6,175 nucleotides of DNA from an uncultured Clostridium sp. (GCA_905203195.1 CAJKVD010000046.1:1-6175); one strand, 5' to 3'. Positions 1 to 6,175 are shown, numbered from the stretch's first letter. A program made the numbers and translations. The notes: generated by a model from the sequence alone, not told the origin.

Positions 1-2
1 AT

Positions 3-713
3 GTTTATAATGAGGGGAAAGAAGATTATCGTCAAGTGTTTGCACAAATGACTAAAAAAGACGGTTCTTTTTTAGTAGCTAAATTAAAAGATGATAAATT
101 TAGTTGGCAAAATTTAAAAGGAAAAACAGTTATACCAGGCAGAAAAGGAGGAGTTCCTTATATGACGTTAGAATATGTGTTAAGAAAAAATGGAATTAAT
201 CCAAAAACAGATTTAAAGTTGGATGATAGCATTAAATTTGATTTAATGGCTGGAGCTTTTACAAGTGGAGATGCGGAATATGTTACTTTATTTGAGCCAA
301 CAGCTTCATTAACAGAACAACAGGGAAAAGGATATATAGTTGCTTCTGTGGGAAAAGAAGCGGGGGATATACCATATACAGCATATTTTGCGAAAAAGAG
401 CTATATAGAAAAAAATGAAAATCTTATACAAAATTTTACTAATGCAATATGTGAAGGTGAGAAATGGGTAAAAAATCATACATCAGAAGAAATTGCAAAT
501 GTTATAATGAATTTCTTTCCTGGAACGGAAAAAGATTTGATAAAAACAGCAGTTCAGAGTTATAAAGATATTGATGCATGGAATGAAACACCGGTACTTA
601 AACAGGAGAGTTTTAATAGGTTACAAGAGGTAATGACAATGGCTGGAGAACTTCAAAATAAAGCTCCATATGAAAAAATTGTTAATAACACATATAGTGA
701 AAAAGCAAGATAG
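3..713 (+). CDS. ABC transporter substrate-binding protein, SsuA/TauA/NMT1-like (5' end missing)
   Basis: The reading frame is open to the left edge. A GTG at 36 could be read as a start, but the codons before it (VYNEGKEDYRQVFAQ) continue the protein and match the family, so the true start lies outside the window. The 236 visible residues include the 'QMTKKDGSFL' stretch, followed by 'LKGKTVIPGRKGG' and 'FTSGDAEYVTLFEPTA'. These are typical of periplasmic-binding type 2 proteins of the nitrate/sulfonate/taurine/thiamine-precursor group (known for the family). Such a protein would be a lipoprotein outside the membrane that hands a small organic or anionic ligand to an ABC permease. The signal peptide and lipobox would be in the missing N-terminal part, about 100 residues by family length. 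The ligand cannot be told from sequence. The permease and ATPase genes are not in view and could lie upstream, since a strong hairpin follows the TAG stop. The family is fairly sure; the substrate is unknown. Confidence 0.85.
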   Translation, partial: VYNEGKEDYRQVFAQMTKKDGSFLVAKLKDDKFSWQNLKGKTVIPGRKGGVPYMTLEYVLRKNGINPKTDLKLDDSIKFDLMAGAFTSGDAEYVTLFEPTASLTEQQGKGYIVASVGKEAGDIPYTAYFAKKSYIEKNENLIQNFTNAICEGEKWVKNHTSEEIANVIMNFFPGTEKDLIKTAVQSYKDIDAWNETPVLKQESFNRLQEVMTMAGELQNKAPYEKIVNNTYSEKAR

Positions 714-719
714 TTTTAA

Positions 720-761
720 TAATAGTGCACAGGTTTTATATTGAAAATCTGTGTACTATTA
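720..761 (+). terminator. Strong intergenic hairpin, probable terminator
   Basis: Positions 720-737 pair with 744-761 over 18 base pairs without a bulge (two are G-U wobbles), closing a 6-nt loop (ATATTG). It starts 6 nt after the stop of the substrate-binding protein gene, where a transcript end is expected. There is no U-run directly after the stem; the nearest T-run is at 777-782. It is therefore not a textbook intrinsic terminator and may instead act as a 3'-end stabiliser. Confidence 0.6.
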
Positions 762-807
762 AGTGCAAAATGATAATTTTTTGTAGAAAAATAGGAGGTT
801 ATGTCGA

Positions 808-864
808 ATGTATTGTAAACCAGTAAATTTTATGTTAATATGTGAAATGTATAGGAATTCTTAG
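808..864 (+). CDS. Possible 18-codon ORF or leader peptide
   Basis: An AGGAGG at 793-798 lies 9 nt before an ATG at 808, which opens an 18-codon frame (MYCKPVNFMLICEMYRNS) ending at TAG 862-864. The next gene starts 20 nt later. The ribosome binding site is the best in this intergenic region, which is the only reason to list the ORF. The peptide resembles nothing I recognise. It could be a translated leader, the remnant of a gene start, or chance. No convincing promoter precedes it; a GATAAT at 772-777 lacks a matching -35 box. Confidence 0.22.
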   Translation: MYCKPVNFMLICEMYRNS

Positions 865-872
865 AAAAAATG

Positions 873-880
873 AAAGGAGA
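873..880 (+). promoter_or_regulatory. Ribosome binding site deciding the start of the Rpn-like gene
   Basis: AAAGGAGA lies 5 nt (from GGAG) before the ATG at 885. An in-frame ATG at 870 precedes this site and has no ribosome binding site of its own, so 885 is the better start. A weak promoter match (TTGTAA 813-818, 17-nt spacer, TAATAT 836-841) lies upstream, but I would not rely on it. Confidence 0.7.
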
Positions 881-884
881 AATA

Positions 885-1559
885 ATGTTGTTATTTACAT
901 ATAACGACTATTTAGATTATAATTCTAATTATAAAATACAAAAATTTGTAAAATTACAAAATAAAAAGGTTAATAGTCAGATTAATATAAAAAAGCCGCC
1001 AGGTGATTTTACTGATACGTTAGATGTTGTATTAAATAAATATATAGATCTAAATATAGAAAAATTATTAAAAGAAGAGCAAGAAATTTCTTATGTAATT
1101 AATGATTATTTTAAAGTGCAAATATGTGAAGTAACTTTAAACAGTTTAGAAAAAATTGAGTCTTATTTAAATTTTAAAAGTCAAATTTTTAAAGTCAAGG
1201 GAAAAGAAATTTATTTTCTTATTAAACTCGAAAAAAGTCCAAATTATAATATGCCATATATAGTTTTTGAGGAATGTATGGAATTTATGAAAAAATGTAG
1301 AGATTTTCATATTCAAAAAATGCCAATAATTGTTCCAATAATTATATATATAGGAAATAAAAAGTGGAATGTAAAAAATTGCAATTGTATAAAATATACT
1401 AGTTTTGGTGAAAATAATTTGCAATTAGGTTATAATGTAATTGATTTTAATTTGTATAAAACAGATGAATTAGTTAATAAAAAATCTAAGATTAGTAAAT
1501 GTATTATATTAAAGAAAGAAATAGATATGTACCTAACTAGAATGCAGTATAACCTATAG
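885..1559 (+). CDS. Rpn/YhgA-like PD-(D/E)XK family protein with substituted active-site positions
   Basis: The 224-residue protein carries 'MPIIVPIIIYIGNKKWN' (residues 146-162). This matches the 'P-hhIPIVlYhGxxxW' core of Rpn (recombination-promoting nuclease / putative transposase, YhgA-like) proteins. Before it, 'KGKEIYFLIKLEKSPNYNMPY' sits where the family has 'vyfLIEHQSsxxxxMpyR'. The late part (YNVIDFNLYKTDEL, then a helical tail) also follows the clostridial Rpn pattern. Known members are DNA endonucleases that promote RecA-independent recombination. Here the expected Asp of 'D-I-h-y-K-h-K' is Gln100, the Glu of 'IEHQ' is Lys114 and the Gln/Lys position is Glu116. Catalysis is therefore doubtful. 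Many Rpn proteins are about 270-300 residues, so the C-terminus may be short. No clear terminator follows. The fold is likely; the function is unknown, and a lost or repurposed nuclease is an inference. Confidence 0.6.
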   Translation: MLLFTYNDYLDYNSNYKIQKFVKLQNKKVNSQINIKKPPGDFTDTLDVVLNKYIDLNIEKLLKEEQEISYVINDYFKVQICEVTLNSLEKIESYLNFKSQIFKVKGKEIYFLIKLEKSPNYNMPYIVFEECMEFMKKCRDFHIQKMPIIVPIIIYIGNKKWNVKNCNCIKYTSFGENNLQLGYNVIDFNLYKTDELVNKKSKISKCIILKKEIDMYLTRMQYNL

Positions 1560-1602
1560 GGTTCAAAAAAGATAAATATTTACAAATAAATTAAAAAAAG
1601 TG

Positions 1603-1631
1603 TTGACACCTGCAACTAATAGTGCTATATT
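1603..1631 (+). promoter_or_regulatory. Promoter of the XRE pseudogene
   Basis: The -35 box is a perfect TTGACA (1603-1608). A 17-nt spacer separates it from the -10 box TATATT (1626-1631, five of six matches). Transcription would begin near 1638, giving a leader of about 45 nt before the AAAAGGAG ribosome binding site (1666-1673) and the ATG at 1682. This is a strong sigma-A-type promoter, which fits a gene whose product represses itself. Confidence 0.8.
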
Positions 1632-1660
1632 TACATATGGATATAATAATTATAACACTA
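1620..1660 (+). repeat. Inverted repeat over the promoter and leader, candidate XRE operator
   Basis: TAGTGCTATA at 1620-1629 and TATAACACTA at 1651-1660 are inverted copies that agree at 9 of 10 positions and are separated by 21 nt. The left arm overlaps the -10 box, and the right arm lies in the leader just before the ribosome binding site. A poorer third copy (AAGTGTTGAC, 1598-1607) overlaps the -35 box. This placement suits autorepression by an XRE protein. The assignment as an operator is inference from position and symmetry. Confidence 0.4.
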
Positions 1661-1681
1661 AAAATAAAAGGAGTTGATACA

Positions 1682-2004
1682 ATGGTTGTGGATTATACTT
1701 TGATAGGTAGAAGAATTAAATATGCAAGAATGAGAAATAAGAAGAGATGGCAGCTAAATTAGATGTATCTGTGGCTTTTTATAGCAGAGTTGAAAGAGGT
1801 ACAAGCCATGTGAATTTGGCAAGAATTATTGAGATATCAGATATTCTTGGGATGTCTGTGGCCTTTTTTATAACAGGGGTTTCTGAAGAAGCAAATAATT
1901 ATTTAGATGTAGAATTTAAAGAATTGTTGGAAAAGTGTACACCGAAGCAACAAAAATTTATTTATCAAATAGCAGAATTGGTGTTAGAAAATTTGAAATT
2001 TTAA
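1682..2004 (+). pseudogene. XRE-family transcriptional regulator, frameshifted in the helix-turn-helix
   Basis: The intact start is ATG 1682, 8 nt after AAAAGGAG. It reads MVVDYTLIGRRIKYARMRNK and then runs into a TAG at 1760-1762. The rest of the same protein continues in another frame from 1741: EEMAAKLDVSVAFYSRVERG, then NLARIIEISDILGMS and the tail 'EFKELLEKCTPKQQKFIYQIAELVLENL'. That tail is typical of a common clostridial XRE group of about 110 residues. Family proteins read '(N/K)K-h-T-Q-E-E-(L/M)-A' at the junction. Only 5 nt (AATAA) are left between codons for 'MR' and 'EEMA', where 15 are expected, so about 10 nt are missing. The ATG at 1747 has no good ribosome binding site, and a product from it would lack helix 1 and most of helix 2. 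Programmed -1 frameshifting is unlikely: there is no slippery heptamer and residues would still be missing. Promoter and ribosome binding site remain intact, suggesting a recent loss. Confidence 0.75.
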
Positions 2005-2077
2005 ATTATTAGCTATTTTCTTTGTTTTTTAATGAGAATAATTGTATTTTAATGTTATAAAATTGCAAATGTTTGTG

Positions 2078-2106
2078 TTGAAAATTTATAATAAGTATGA
2101 TATGAT
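2078..2106 (+). promoter_or_regulatory. smc promoter
   Basis: TTGAAA (2078-2083), a 17-nt spacer and TATGAT (2101-2106) form a good sigma-A promoter, with a leader of about 25 nt before smc. A second, overlapping option is TTGCAA (2063-2068), an 18-nt spacer and TATAAT (2087-2092). The 135-nt gap between the XRE pseudogene and smc holds no GC-rich terminator hairpin, so some read-through from upstream is possible. Confidence 0.75.
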
Positions 2107-2139
2107 GTGATCGATAAAAGACTAAAAAGGTGGTAAAAA

Positions 2140-5100
2140 ATGTATTTAAAAAAGATAGAAATGCAGGGGTTTAAATCATTTGCAGATAAAACTGTAATTG
2201 AGTTGAAACAAGGAATTACAACAGTAATAGGACCAAATGGATCAGGAAAAAGTAATATATCAGATGCAATTAGATGGGTATTAGGAGAGCAAAGTAGTAA
2301 AGCACTAAGATGTTCAAAATCATTAGATATTATATTTGCAGGAACACAGAACAGGAAATCTTTAGGATTCGCAGAGGTATCTTTGATATTTGATAATAGT
2401 GATGGTGGTTTGCCAATTGAATATACAGAAGTTACAGTTACAAGAAAGATTTATCGAACTGGTGAAACAGGGTATTTTATAAATAAAGTTCCATGTAGAT
2501 TAAAGGATTTACAAGAACTATTTATGGATACAGGTATAGGCAAAGATGGTTATTCTATTGTAGGACAAGGAAAAATTGATGAAATTTTAAGTAATAAATC
2601 TGAGGATAGAAGGCATATTTTTGAAGAAGCCTCAGGGATTGTAAAATATAGAGTAAGAAAACAAGAAACAGAAAAAAAACTTGAGCACACTAAACTTAAT
2701 TTGCTACGTATAAATGATATTTTATCAGAAATTGAAGGGAATTTAGAACCATTACAATTACAGTCGGAAAAAGCAAAAAAGTATTTGAATTTAAGAGAAA
2801 ATTTAAAAAATATAGAAGTTGGATTGTTTTTATATAATATAAACCAAGGTAAATCAGATATTGAAAAAATTGTAGAAGATGAAAATATAACGAAAGAACA
2901 ATGTGATACAGAAGAGACTAGATTGGAAAGAGTAAAATTTCTTAAAGAGCAGTTAAAAGGAGATATAGATGAAATTACAAATAAGATAGAGAATATGTCT
3001 AATCTAGGTTTTGAAAGTCAAAAAGAAATTGAAATGTTAAATTCGGATATAAATGTTGCAAAAACAAAAATTTTAAGCAACAAAGAAAATCAAGAAAGAT
3101 TTTTACAAGAAATACAAGAAAAAAATACAAGGTTAAAAGAGTTAGAGGATGAACAAAAACAAAAAGATGAAAAAAGGAAAAATTTACGTCAAAATAAAGA
3201 AAAGTTTACTAAGGAATTAGAACAAAAGCAATCAGAATTGGATAAAATAACACAAAAATTAACAAAGGAAGCATTAAAAATAGAGCAGTACAAAAAACAA
3301 GTAGAAGAAAATTTAGAAAAAAAATATGAAAAACAGGGAGATATACAAGAACAAGAAATAAATTTCGAAAATTATGAAAAAAGGCAAAAGCAGGTTAAGC
3401 AAGAAATACAAGCTATTATTTCTGAATTGGATAATACACGTATGCGCAAAGAAGAAATTTCAAAAGAATTTTATGAAATAGAATCAGTTAGAAATATTAA
3501 TTTGAACCAATTAGAGAAAATTACAAAAGAAAAAGAAGAAGCAAATCAAAAAATTAAAATATATCAAGCAAAACTAAACACTATTTCAAATGAATTAAGA
3601 ATGAAGCAGTCAAGACAGAGTTTTTTAATAGAGACAGAAAAAGAAAAAGAAGGTTATACAAAAAGTGTAAAAACATTATTAAATGATTGCGAAAGTAATG
3701 TTGCATTAAAAAAAGGTGTAGAAGGTGTATTGGCTAATCTTATAGATGTTCCAGAAGATTTGCAAACTGCTATTGAGATGAGTTTGGGAATGGCGTTGCA
3801 GAATATTGTAACAGAAACAGAACAAGATGCAAAGAAATTAGTGGAGCATTTAAGAAAAAATAATATAGGTAGAGCTTCTTTTTTACCAATTACTTCTATA
3901 AAAGGAAAAAAGATTGATAATATTAAGGGAAACAAAAGTGGTATTATAGGTGTTGCATCAGATTTAATAAAATACAATAAAAAATATGAACAAATAATAT
4001 TTAATTTATTGGGTAGAACTGTAATTGTAGATAATATGGATACAGCAATAAGGGTTTCAAAAGAAAATTTGCAAAGTTTTAAAATTGTTACACAAGAAGG
4101 AGATATCATTAATCCTTCTGGAGCAATCACAGGTGGATCTGTTATGAAAAAAACTGTAAATATTCTAGGAAGAGAAAGAGAAATAAAAAAATTAGGAAAA
4201 GAAATAGAAGGTTTGCAACAAAATATTGCTAATATAGAAAAAGAAAAAGAGCAGTATGAACAATCTATTGAAGGAATATTAGAAATAGCAGAAAAACTTG
4301 AAAAAGAATTGCAAGATAATGAGATTGTTTATGCAACTGGTAAACAAAAAGTTTTATCTTTTGAAGAGGAAATTCAGAAGATAGAAAAAAGATTAGATAA
4401 ATTTAAGTTAGAGCAAGAAAAATTAGAAGAGCAGAAGAAATTGACAATTGCTAAAAAAGCAGAATTTGAAAAAACAATAAGTGAAATTACTTTTGAAAGT
4501 GAGAGATTATCTAAGATAATAACAGAATATGCAGAACTAAATAAGGATAATCAAAAGTATATAGATGATTTAAATTTTGATATTACAAATTTAAAAATTT
4601 CAGTTTCATCTTTTGATGAAAGCGAGAGTTCTATAGAAGAATTAAAGCAAAGAATTCAACAGGAAATTACTGCAAATGAACAGTCTGTAAAAAGTAAAAA
4701 TGAGCAGATAGAACAGAGCAAACAAGAAAATGTAAATTTACAAAATTCAATAGTAGAAATAGAAGGAAAGATTAAGAAAATTCGAGAAGAAGTAAAAAAT
4801 AGTGGTGCAAAGATTGATGAATTAAAACAAGATAGGACTAATAAAAATGATAAATTGGCAGATTTGGAAGAACAGATAAATGAAAAATTTAAAGTGATTG
4901 AAGATTTGAAATCTCAACTTGTTAAAATTGATGTAAAAAAGAGCAAGATTCAAGAAGAATTGAGTGAAACAATCAATAAGTTATGGGATGAGTACGAGTT
5001 AACACCCAATTCTGTGGAAGGTTATGAAAAACCTAAAAATATTTCTGAAACTAAGAAACAAGTAAATTTATTAAGGGTAGAAATGCGTGAAATGGGGAGT

Positions 5101-5691
5101 GTTAATTTAGAATCAATAGAGGAATATAAAAAGATAAAGGAACGTTATGATTTTATGAGTGAACAGCGTTTAGATTTAGAAAGTACAATGTCAAAATTGC
5201 GTAAAATTATAACAGATATGACGGGTATTATGAAGGAGCAATTCAAAGAGAAATTTAAAGAAATTAATAAAAATTTTGGAGAAGTATTTGCTGAATTGTT
5301 CGGAGGTGGTAAAGCAGAGGTAGCATTGGAAGATGAGCAAAATATTTTAGAGTGTGGAATTGAGATTACTGCTCAACCACCAGGAAAAAAATTGCAAAAT
5401 ATGTTGCTTTTATCAGGTGGCGAAAAGGCTTTAACAGCAATAGCTTTGTTATTCGCAATTTTAAAAATAAATCCTGCACCATTTTGCGTATTAGATGAAA
5501 TTGAAGCTGCTTTGGATGATGTAAATGTATATCGCTATGCAGAGTATTTGAAAAAATTTGCTATAGACACACAATTTTTAGTAATTACACATAGAAAAGG
5601 TACAATGGAAGCTGCGGATAGTGTTTATGGTGTGACAATGGAGGAAAGTGGTATATCCAAATTACTTTCAATGAAATTAAGAGAAGGATAA
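2140..5691 (+). CDS. smc: Chromosome segregation/condensin protein SMC
   Basis: This ATPase is the core of the bacterial Smc-ScpAB condensin. It is loaded near the origin by ParB and extrudes or tethers DNA loops so that sister chromosomes separate; it acts on the nucleoid. The start ATG lies 6 nt after AAGGTGG (2127-2133). The 1183 residues match the usual length (about 1186 in Bacillus subtilis). The N-terminal head has Walker A GPNGSGKS (31-38), the R-loop Arg57 and the Q-loop in 'IVGQGKIDEIL' (Gln143). A long Glu/Lys/Gln-rich coiled coil runs from about 170 to 500. The hinge covers about 505-670 and ends in 'SGAITGGS' (G661-S667). A second coiled coil covers about 680-1030. The C-terminal head has the signature LLLSGGEKALT (from 1089), Walker B FCVLDE (1115-1120, catalytic Glu1120), D-loop AALDD and H-loop His1151. 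All key ATPase residues are present. It is monocistronic here, with its own promoter and terminator. The scpA, scpB, rnc and ftsY genes are not adjacent. Confidence 0.98.
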   Translation: MYLKKIEMQGFKSFADKTVIELKQGITTVIGPNGSGKSNISDAIRWVLGEQSSKALRCSKSLDIIFAGTQNRKSLGFAEVSLIFDNSDGGLPIEYTEVTVTRKIYRTGETGYFINKVPCRLKDLQELFMDTGIGKDGYSIVGQGKIDEILSNKSEDRRHIFEEASGIVKYRVRKQETEKKLEHTKLNLLRINDILSEIEGNLEPLQLQSEKAKKYLNLRENLKNIEVGLFLYNINQGKSDIEKIVEDENITKEQCDTEETRLERVKFLKEQLKGDIDEITNKIENMSNLGFESQKEIEMLNSDINVAKTKILSNKENQERFLQEIQEKNTRLKELEDEQKQKDEKRKNLRQNKEKFTKELEQKQSELDKITQKLTKEALKIEQYKKQVEENLEKKYEKQGDIQEQEINFENYEKRQKQVKQEIQAIISELDNTRMRKEEISKEFYEIESVRNINLNQLEKITKEKEEANQKIKIYQAKLNTISNELRMKQSRQSFLIETEKEKEGYTKSVKTLLNDCESNVALKKGVEGVLANLIDVPEDLQTAIEMSLGMALQNIVTETEQDAKKLVEHLRKNNIGRASFLPITSIKGKKIDNIKGNKSGIIGVASDLIKYNKKYEQIIFNLLGRTVIVDNMDTAIRVSKENLQSFKIVTQEGDIINPSGAITGGSVMKKTVNILGREREIKKLGKEIEGLQQNIANIEKEKEQYEQSIEGILEIAEKLEKELQDNEIVYATGKQKVLSFEEEIQKIEKRLDKFKLEQEKLEEQKKLTIAKKAEFEKTISEITFESERLSKIITEYAELNKDNQKYIDDLNFDITNLKISVSSFDESESSIEELKQRIQQEITANEQSVKSKNEQIEQSKQENVNLQNSIVEIEGKIKKIREEVKNSGAKIDELKQDRTNKNDKLADLEEQINEKFKVIEDLKSQLVKIDVKKSKIQEELSETINKLWDEYELTPNSVEGYEKPKNISETKKQVNLLRVEMREMGSVNLESIEEYKKIKERYDFMSEQRLDLESTMSKLRKIITDMTGIMKEQFKEKFKEINKNFGEVFAELFGGGKAEVALEDEQNILECGIEITAQPPGKKLQNMLLLSGGEKALTAIALLFAILKINPAPFCVLDEIEAALDDVNVYRYAEYLKKFAIDTQFLVITHRKGTMEAADSVYGVTMEESGISKLLSMKLREG

Positions 5692-5715
5692 AATAAATTG
5701 TTTAAGATTATATAA

Positions 5716-5747
5716 AAAGAGGATTCCTTTTTTAGGGTCTCCTCTTT
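5716..5747 (+). terminator. Bidirectional intrinsic terminator between smc and the convergent XRE gene
   Basis: AAAGAGGA (5716-5723) pairs with TCCTCTTT (5740-5747). A 2x2 internal loop follows, then four more pairs (CCTT with AGGG), closing on a run of T. On the plus strand the stem is followed by T-rich ATTTTGTATTTT; on the minus strand the A-run at 5714-5718 gives a U-run. It can therefore end both smc and the opposing gene, whose stop codon (5748-5746) lies at the stem's edge. Confidence 0.8.
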
Positions 5748-6027
5748 ATTTTGTATTTTCTATAAATCTGTTAGATGATTCTGAATTGTCAAATAGTTTA
5801 TCAATTGATATTTGTAATGCATTGCTTATTTTCCATAGATTGAAAACACTAACACCTTGATTGATTTTATCGCTCTCTAATCCACCTATTAAAGCAGTTG
5901 ATACATCGACTATTTCGGCTAAGTCTTCTTGTGTCATTTTACCAATTTTTAAATTATATAATTTTCTATAATATTTTATGTTTTTTCCGATTACTTTAAA
6001 CAATTTAGTAGAACTGATTTCTTCCAT
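5746..6027 (-). CDS. Small XRE-family helix-turn-helix regulator
   Basis: This 93-residue protein is almost entirely one HTH_3/XRE domain (about residues 13-80). It reads 'IGKNIKYYRKLYNL', then helix 2 'TQEDLAEIVDVS' (32-43), a recognition helix around 'TALIGGLES' and the family tail 'LWKISNALQISIDKLFDN'. XRE proteins of this size bind operators as dimers and often repress their own promoter (known for the family). The loop before 'TQED' is about two residues longer than usual. The ATG at 6027 is preferred, 9 nt after GAAAGGA. An in-frame ATG at 6033 is only 3 nt from that site, and a TTG at 6060 would place the ribosome binding site inside the gene. It converges on smc and shares its terminator. 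It has no visible partner gene here; one could lie beyond the right edge. Its target is unknown. It is not a close copy of the XRE pseudogene upstream of smc. Confidence 0.88.
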   Translation of the reverse strand: MEEISSTKLFKVIGKNIKYYRKLYNLKIGKMTQEDLAEIVDVSTALIGGLESDKINQGVSVFNLWKISNALQISIDKLFDNSESSNRFIENTK

Positions 6028-6036
6028 GTACATACA

Positions 6037-6043
6037 TCCTTTC
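6037..6043 (-). promoter_or_regulatory. Ribosome binding site deciding the start of the minus-strand XRE gene
   Basis: GAAAGGA on the minus strand is 9 nt from the ATG at 6027 and 3 nt from the ATG at 6033. Spacing favours 6027, giving MEEISSTKLF as the N-terminus. Confidence 0.65.
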
Positions 6044-6128
6044 AAAAATTCATTACACAATTTATTTTCTAACTTTATAGGTTAAAATTCAATCAATCTT
6101 AAATGAAAAAATATCATGAATAATGACA

Positions 6129-6163
6129 AAATACCAAAAATTATATAAATCTATAAGGTATTT
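6129..6163 (-). repeat. Inverted repeat bracketing the -10 box, candidate operator
   Basis: Read on the minus strand, AAATACC (6163-6157) and GGTATTT (6135-6129) are perfect 7-bp inverted arms with 21 nt between them. One arm lies in the -35/-10 spacer and the other at about the transcription start. That position would let a bound XRE dimer block RNA polymerase. Autoregulation is inferred from layout only. Confidence 0.4.
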
Positions 6164-6168
6164 GTTAA
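6140..6168 (-). promoter_or_regulatory. Promoter of the minus-strand XRE gene
   Basis: On the minus strand TTAACA (6168-6163, five of six), a 17-nt spacer and a perfect TATAAT (6145-6140) form a strong sigma-A promoter. The start would be near 6133, giving an unusually long leader of about 105 nt. I see no stable GC-rich structure in that leader, which is nearly all A and T. Confidence 0.75.
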
Positions 6169-6175
6169 CCTAAAT

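Noticed and set aside
36..38. GTG as the start of the first gene
   Set aside because: The frame is open upstream and the upstream codons match the family, so the gene is cut by the window edge and does not start here.
1167..1424. 85-codon minus-strand open frame
   Set aside because: It lies wholly inside the Rpn-like gene, is extremely Phe/Ile/Tyr-rich as expected from an antisense reading of Lys/Asn-rich codons, and has no ribosome binding site.
1549..1562. AACCTATAGGGTT near-palindrome at the end of the Rpn-like gene
   Set aside because: It is short, off-centre and has no T-run, so it is not a convincing terminator or operator.
1741..1760. Programmed -1 frameshift joining the two XRE halves
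   Set aside because: There is no slippery heptamer or downstream structure, and the joined product would still lack residues of HTH helix 2.
2066..2075. CAAATGTTTG small palindrome upstream of the smc -35 box
   Set aside because: Arms of only 4 bp are expected by chance in this AT-rich DNA.
3654..4130. 158-codon minus-strand open frame
   Set aside because: It is the antisense shadow of the conserved SMC hinge.
2640..5200. Repetitive Lys/Glu/Gln codon runs in smc
   Set aside because: These are the normal composition of SMC coiled coils and not a sequence repeat or inserted element.

Overview
The window is very AT-rich and uses ATG starts with AAAGGAG- or AAGGTGG-type ribosome binding sites and TTGACA/TATAAT-type promoters. 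Together with a Bacillota-type Smc and clostridial-style XRE and Rpn-like proteins, this points to a low-GC Bacillota chromosome. Class Clostridia, possibly a gut lineage, is my best guess; this rests on protein flavour, not on a marker gene.

Layout, left to right. (1) Positions 3-713 hold the 3' part of a gene for an ABC-transporter substrate-binding protein (SsuA/TauA/NMT1-like), cut by the left edge. It is followed by a strong 18-bp hairpin (720-761). (2) Positions 762-884 are a short intergenic region with a possible 18-codon ORF behind a good AGGAGG. (3) Positions 885-1559 encode a 224-aa protein that looks like an Rpn/YhgA-type (PD-(D/E)XK) recombination-promoting nuclease. The residues at its expected catalytic positions are replaced. 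(4) Positions 1603-2004 hold a near-consensus promoter, an operator-like inverted repeat and an XRE-family regulator gene. That gene is frameshifted by what looks like a 10-nt deletion in the helix-turn-helix. (5) Positions 2078-5747 are a complete smc transcription unit: own promoter, 1183-aa condensin subunit and a bidirectional terminator. (6) Positions 5746-6168 on the minus strand hold a convergent small XRE-family regulator. It has a strong promoter about 110 nt upstream of its start and an inverted repeat bracketing its -10 box.

The one housekeeping gene here is smc (chromosome compaction and segregation). Its common Bacillota neighbours rnc and ftsY are both absent, and it is flanked by accessory-type genes (Rpn-like, two XRE regulators). 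The genes do not form one operon: each has its own signals, and the right-hand XRE gene converges on smc. I see no evidence for a new multi-gene system. The points worth a second look are the decaying or substituted genes upstream of smc and the two operator-like inverted repeats at the XRE promoters.
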